DNA of 64,000 nt from Prochlorococcus sp. MIT 1223 (GTDB taxonomy: Bacteria; Cyanobacteriota; Cyanobacteriia; PCC-6307; Cyanobiaceae): NCBI RefSeq assembly GCF_034092465.1, contig NZ_CP139303.1:1330865-1394864 (forward strand), given 5' to 3'. Each line of letters opens with the position of its first letter. The stretch's first letter is position 1. This document shows positions 63,500-64,000 of the stretch, piece by piece. A model generated the notes under the pieces. It saw only the letters and a program-made list of their open reading frames with translations. It had not been told where the DNA came from and did no database searches. The position numbers and the translations under genes are program-made.

Positions 63500-63628
63500 G
63501 AATCAAATATAGGCTTTAAGGACATTTTAGACCCTTGAAAATCAATATTGGATTGAACTTTTATGTCACCAATGAGAATTAAAGATATTCAAACTTTAGA
63601 CTATTCAAGAACCTAGTGAGATATCTAA

Positions 63629-63748
63629 ATGACTAGTGACTTTGCAGTAAATTTCTTGCCGCAAATTTTTGTTCCACTTATTGGGATTATGGCACCTGCT
63701 GTGTTCATAGTTCTTATAGGTCGTTACATTACAGCGTCTGCTGAATAA
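63629..63748 (+). CDS. psaI: Photosystem I subunit VIII
   Basis: 39 residues with one transmembrane helix: MTSDFAVNFLPQIFVPLIG, then IMAPAVFIVLIGRYITASAE. PsaI lies at the monomer interface of PSI and helps PsaL bind. It precedes psaL by 39 nt, the usual pairing in picocyanobacteria. Confidence 0.9.
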   Translation: MTSDFAVNFLPQIFVPLIGIMAPAVFIVLIGRYITASAE

Positions 63749-63787
63749 ATTCTTTTTTAAGTGAATTAAACCAGTCTTTCTATTCCC

Positions 63788-64000
63788 ATGCCTGAAAACA
63801 AAGAAACTATGTCTGAGCAGTGGGCTGTAAAAACAGTCTCTGACCCTTTTGCTGGAAACCTCGCTACTCCTGTCAATTCAGGTTGGTTTACCAAATGGTT
63901 TATTAATAATCTTCCTTTTTATAGGGAAGGCCTCTCTCCTAATTTCCGCGGTCTAGAAGTGGGCGCAGCTTTTGGATATTTGCTTTATGGTCCATTTTTT
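63788..64000 (+). CDS. psaL: Photosystem I subunit XI (5' part)
   Basis: The first 71 codons, cut by the window edge. The N-terminal extension is followed by [56 protein letters not shown], which is the conserved start of PsaL with NNLPxYRxGLSP and RGLEVG. PsaL makes the contact for PSI trimers. It is downstream of psaI. Confidence 0.95.
   Translation, partial: MPENKETMSEQWAVKTVSDPFAGNLATPVNSGWFTKWFINNLPFYREGLSPNFRGLEVGAAFGYLLYGPFF

Overview
The window is a single chromosome segment of a Prochlorococcus-type marine picocyanobacterium. Evidence: photosystem I genes (psaD, psaI, psaL), NDH-1 subunit NdhN, the cyanobacterial-type glutamate-cysteine ligase, a PanC-Cmk fusion, AT-rich and tightly packed small genes, and the pebA-pebB pair without phycobilisome genes. 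The last point suggests a low-light-adapted lineage. I cannot fix the strain from the sequence alone.

Layout. 1-5.6 kb: bilin reductases pebA/pebB, a low-molecular-weight phosphatase, panC-cmk, purM and a conserved unknown. 5.6-8.7 kb: a sparse accessory patch with a Cys-rich mini-protein, an orphan ORF, a putative sRNA carrying the Yfr1/Yfr10 loop motif, a metallo-beta-lactamase-fold protein and a 0.44 kb gene-poor stretch beside tRNA-Cys. 8.7-38.6 kb: housekeeping metabolism (an LpxB-like protein, RNase D, hemF, mrp, rodA, psaD, the tight trpE-gshA-ppc-GNAT run, recF, speD, larE, a tandem corrinoid adenosyltransferase, an E1-rhodanese/JAMM pair, a CAAD/CURT1-like thylakoid protein, a CrtH/CrtD-type oxidoreductase, tyrA, a degenerate DinG-like protein, recA with a probable LexA box, ldpA, ndhN). 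38.6-55.5 kb: the ribosomal-protein supercluster from rplC to prfA with secY, adk, rpoA and truA. Several RNA hairpins lie in its intergenic leaders. 55.5-57.5 kb: an HNH endonuclease, alr and tRNA-Ser. 57.7-59.8 kb: an accessory locus of three genes behind a repeated upstream cassette, then a second Yfr1/Yfr10-motif sRNA. 59.9-64 kb: an unknown gene, a beta-lactamase-like protein, an NlpC/P60 hydrolase, a GT2 glycosyltransferase, a HEAT-like protein, psaI and the start of psaL.

Most unusual features. (1) The 57.7-59.8 kb locus: three consecutive genes share the same 33-34 nt upstream spacing and motif (TGCTTGAATA ... GGATT ... GTG start). One encodes 44 perfect AEAKKA/AEVRKA hexapeptides ahead of a C-terminal membrane helix, and that helix resembles the whole of the 44-residue protein two genes downstream. 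(2) Two hairpin sRNAs of the same architecture, 53 kb apart, both display ACTCCTCAC in the loop. The 7-nt core of that loop is complementary to 13 sites in the repeat gene beside the second sRNA. (3) Structured leaders precede rplC and rpsM, and a terminator-like hairpin precedes a TTG-started rpoA. All functional statements are inferred from sequence reading; no database search was run.
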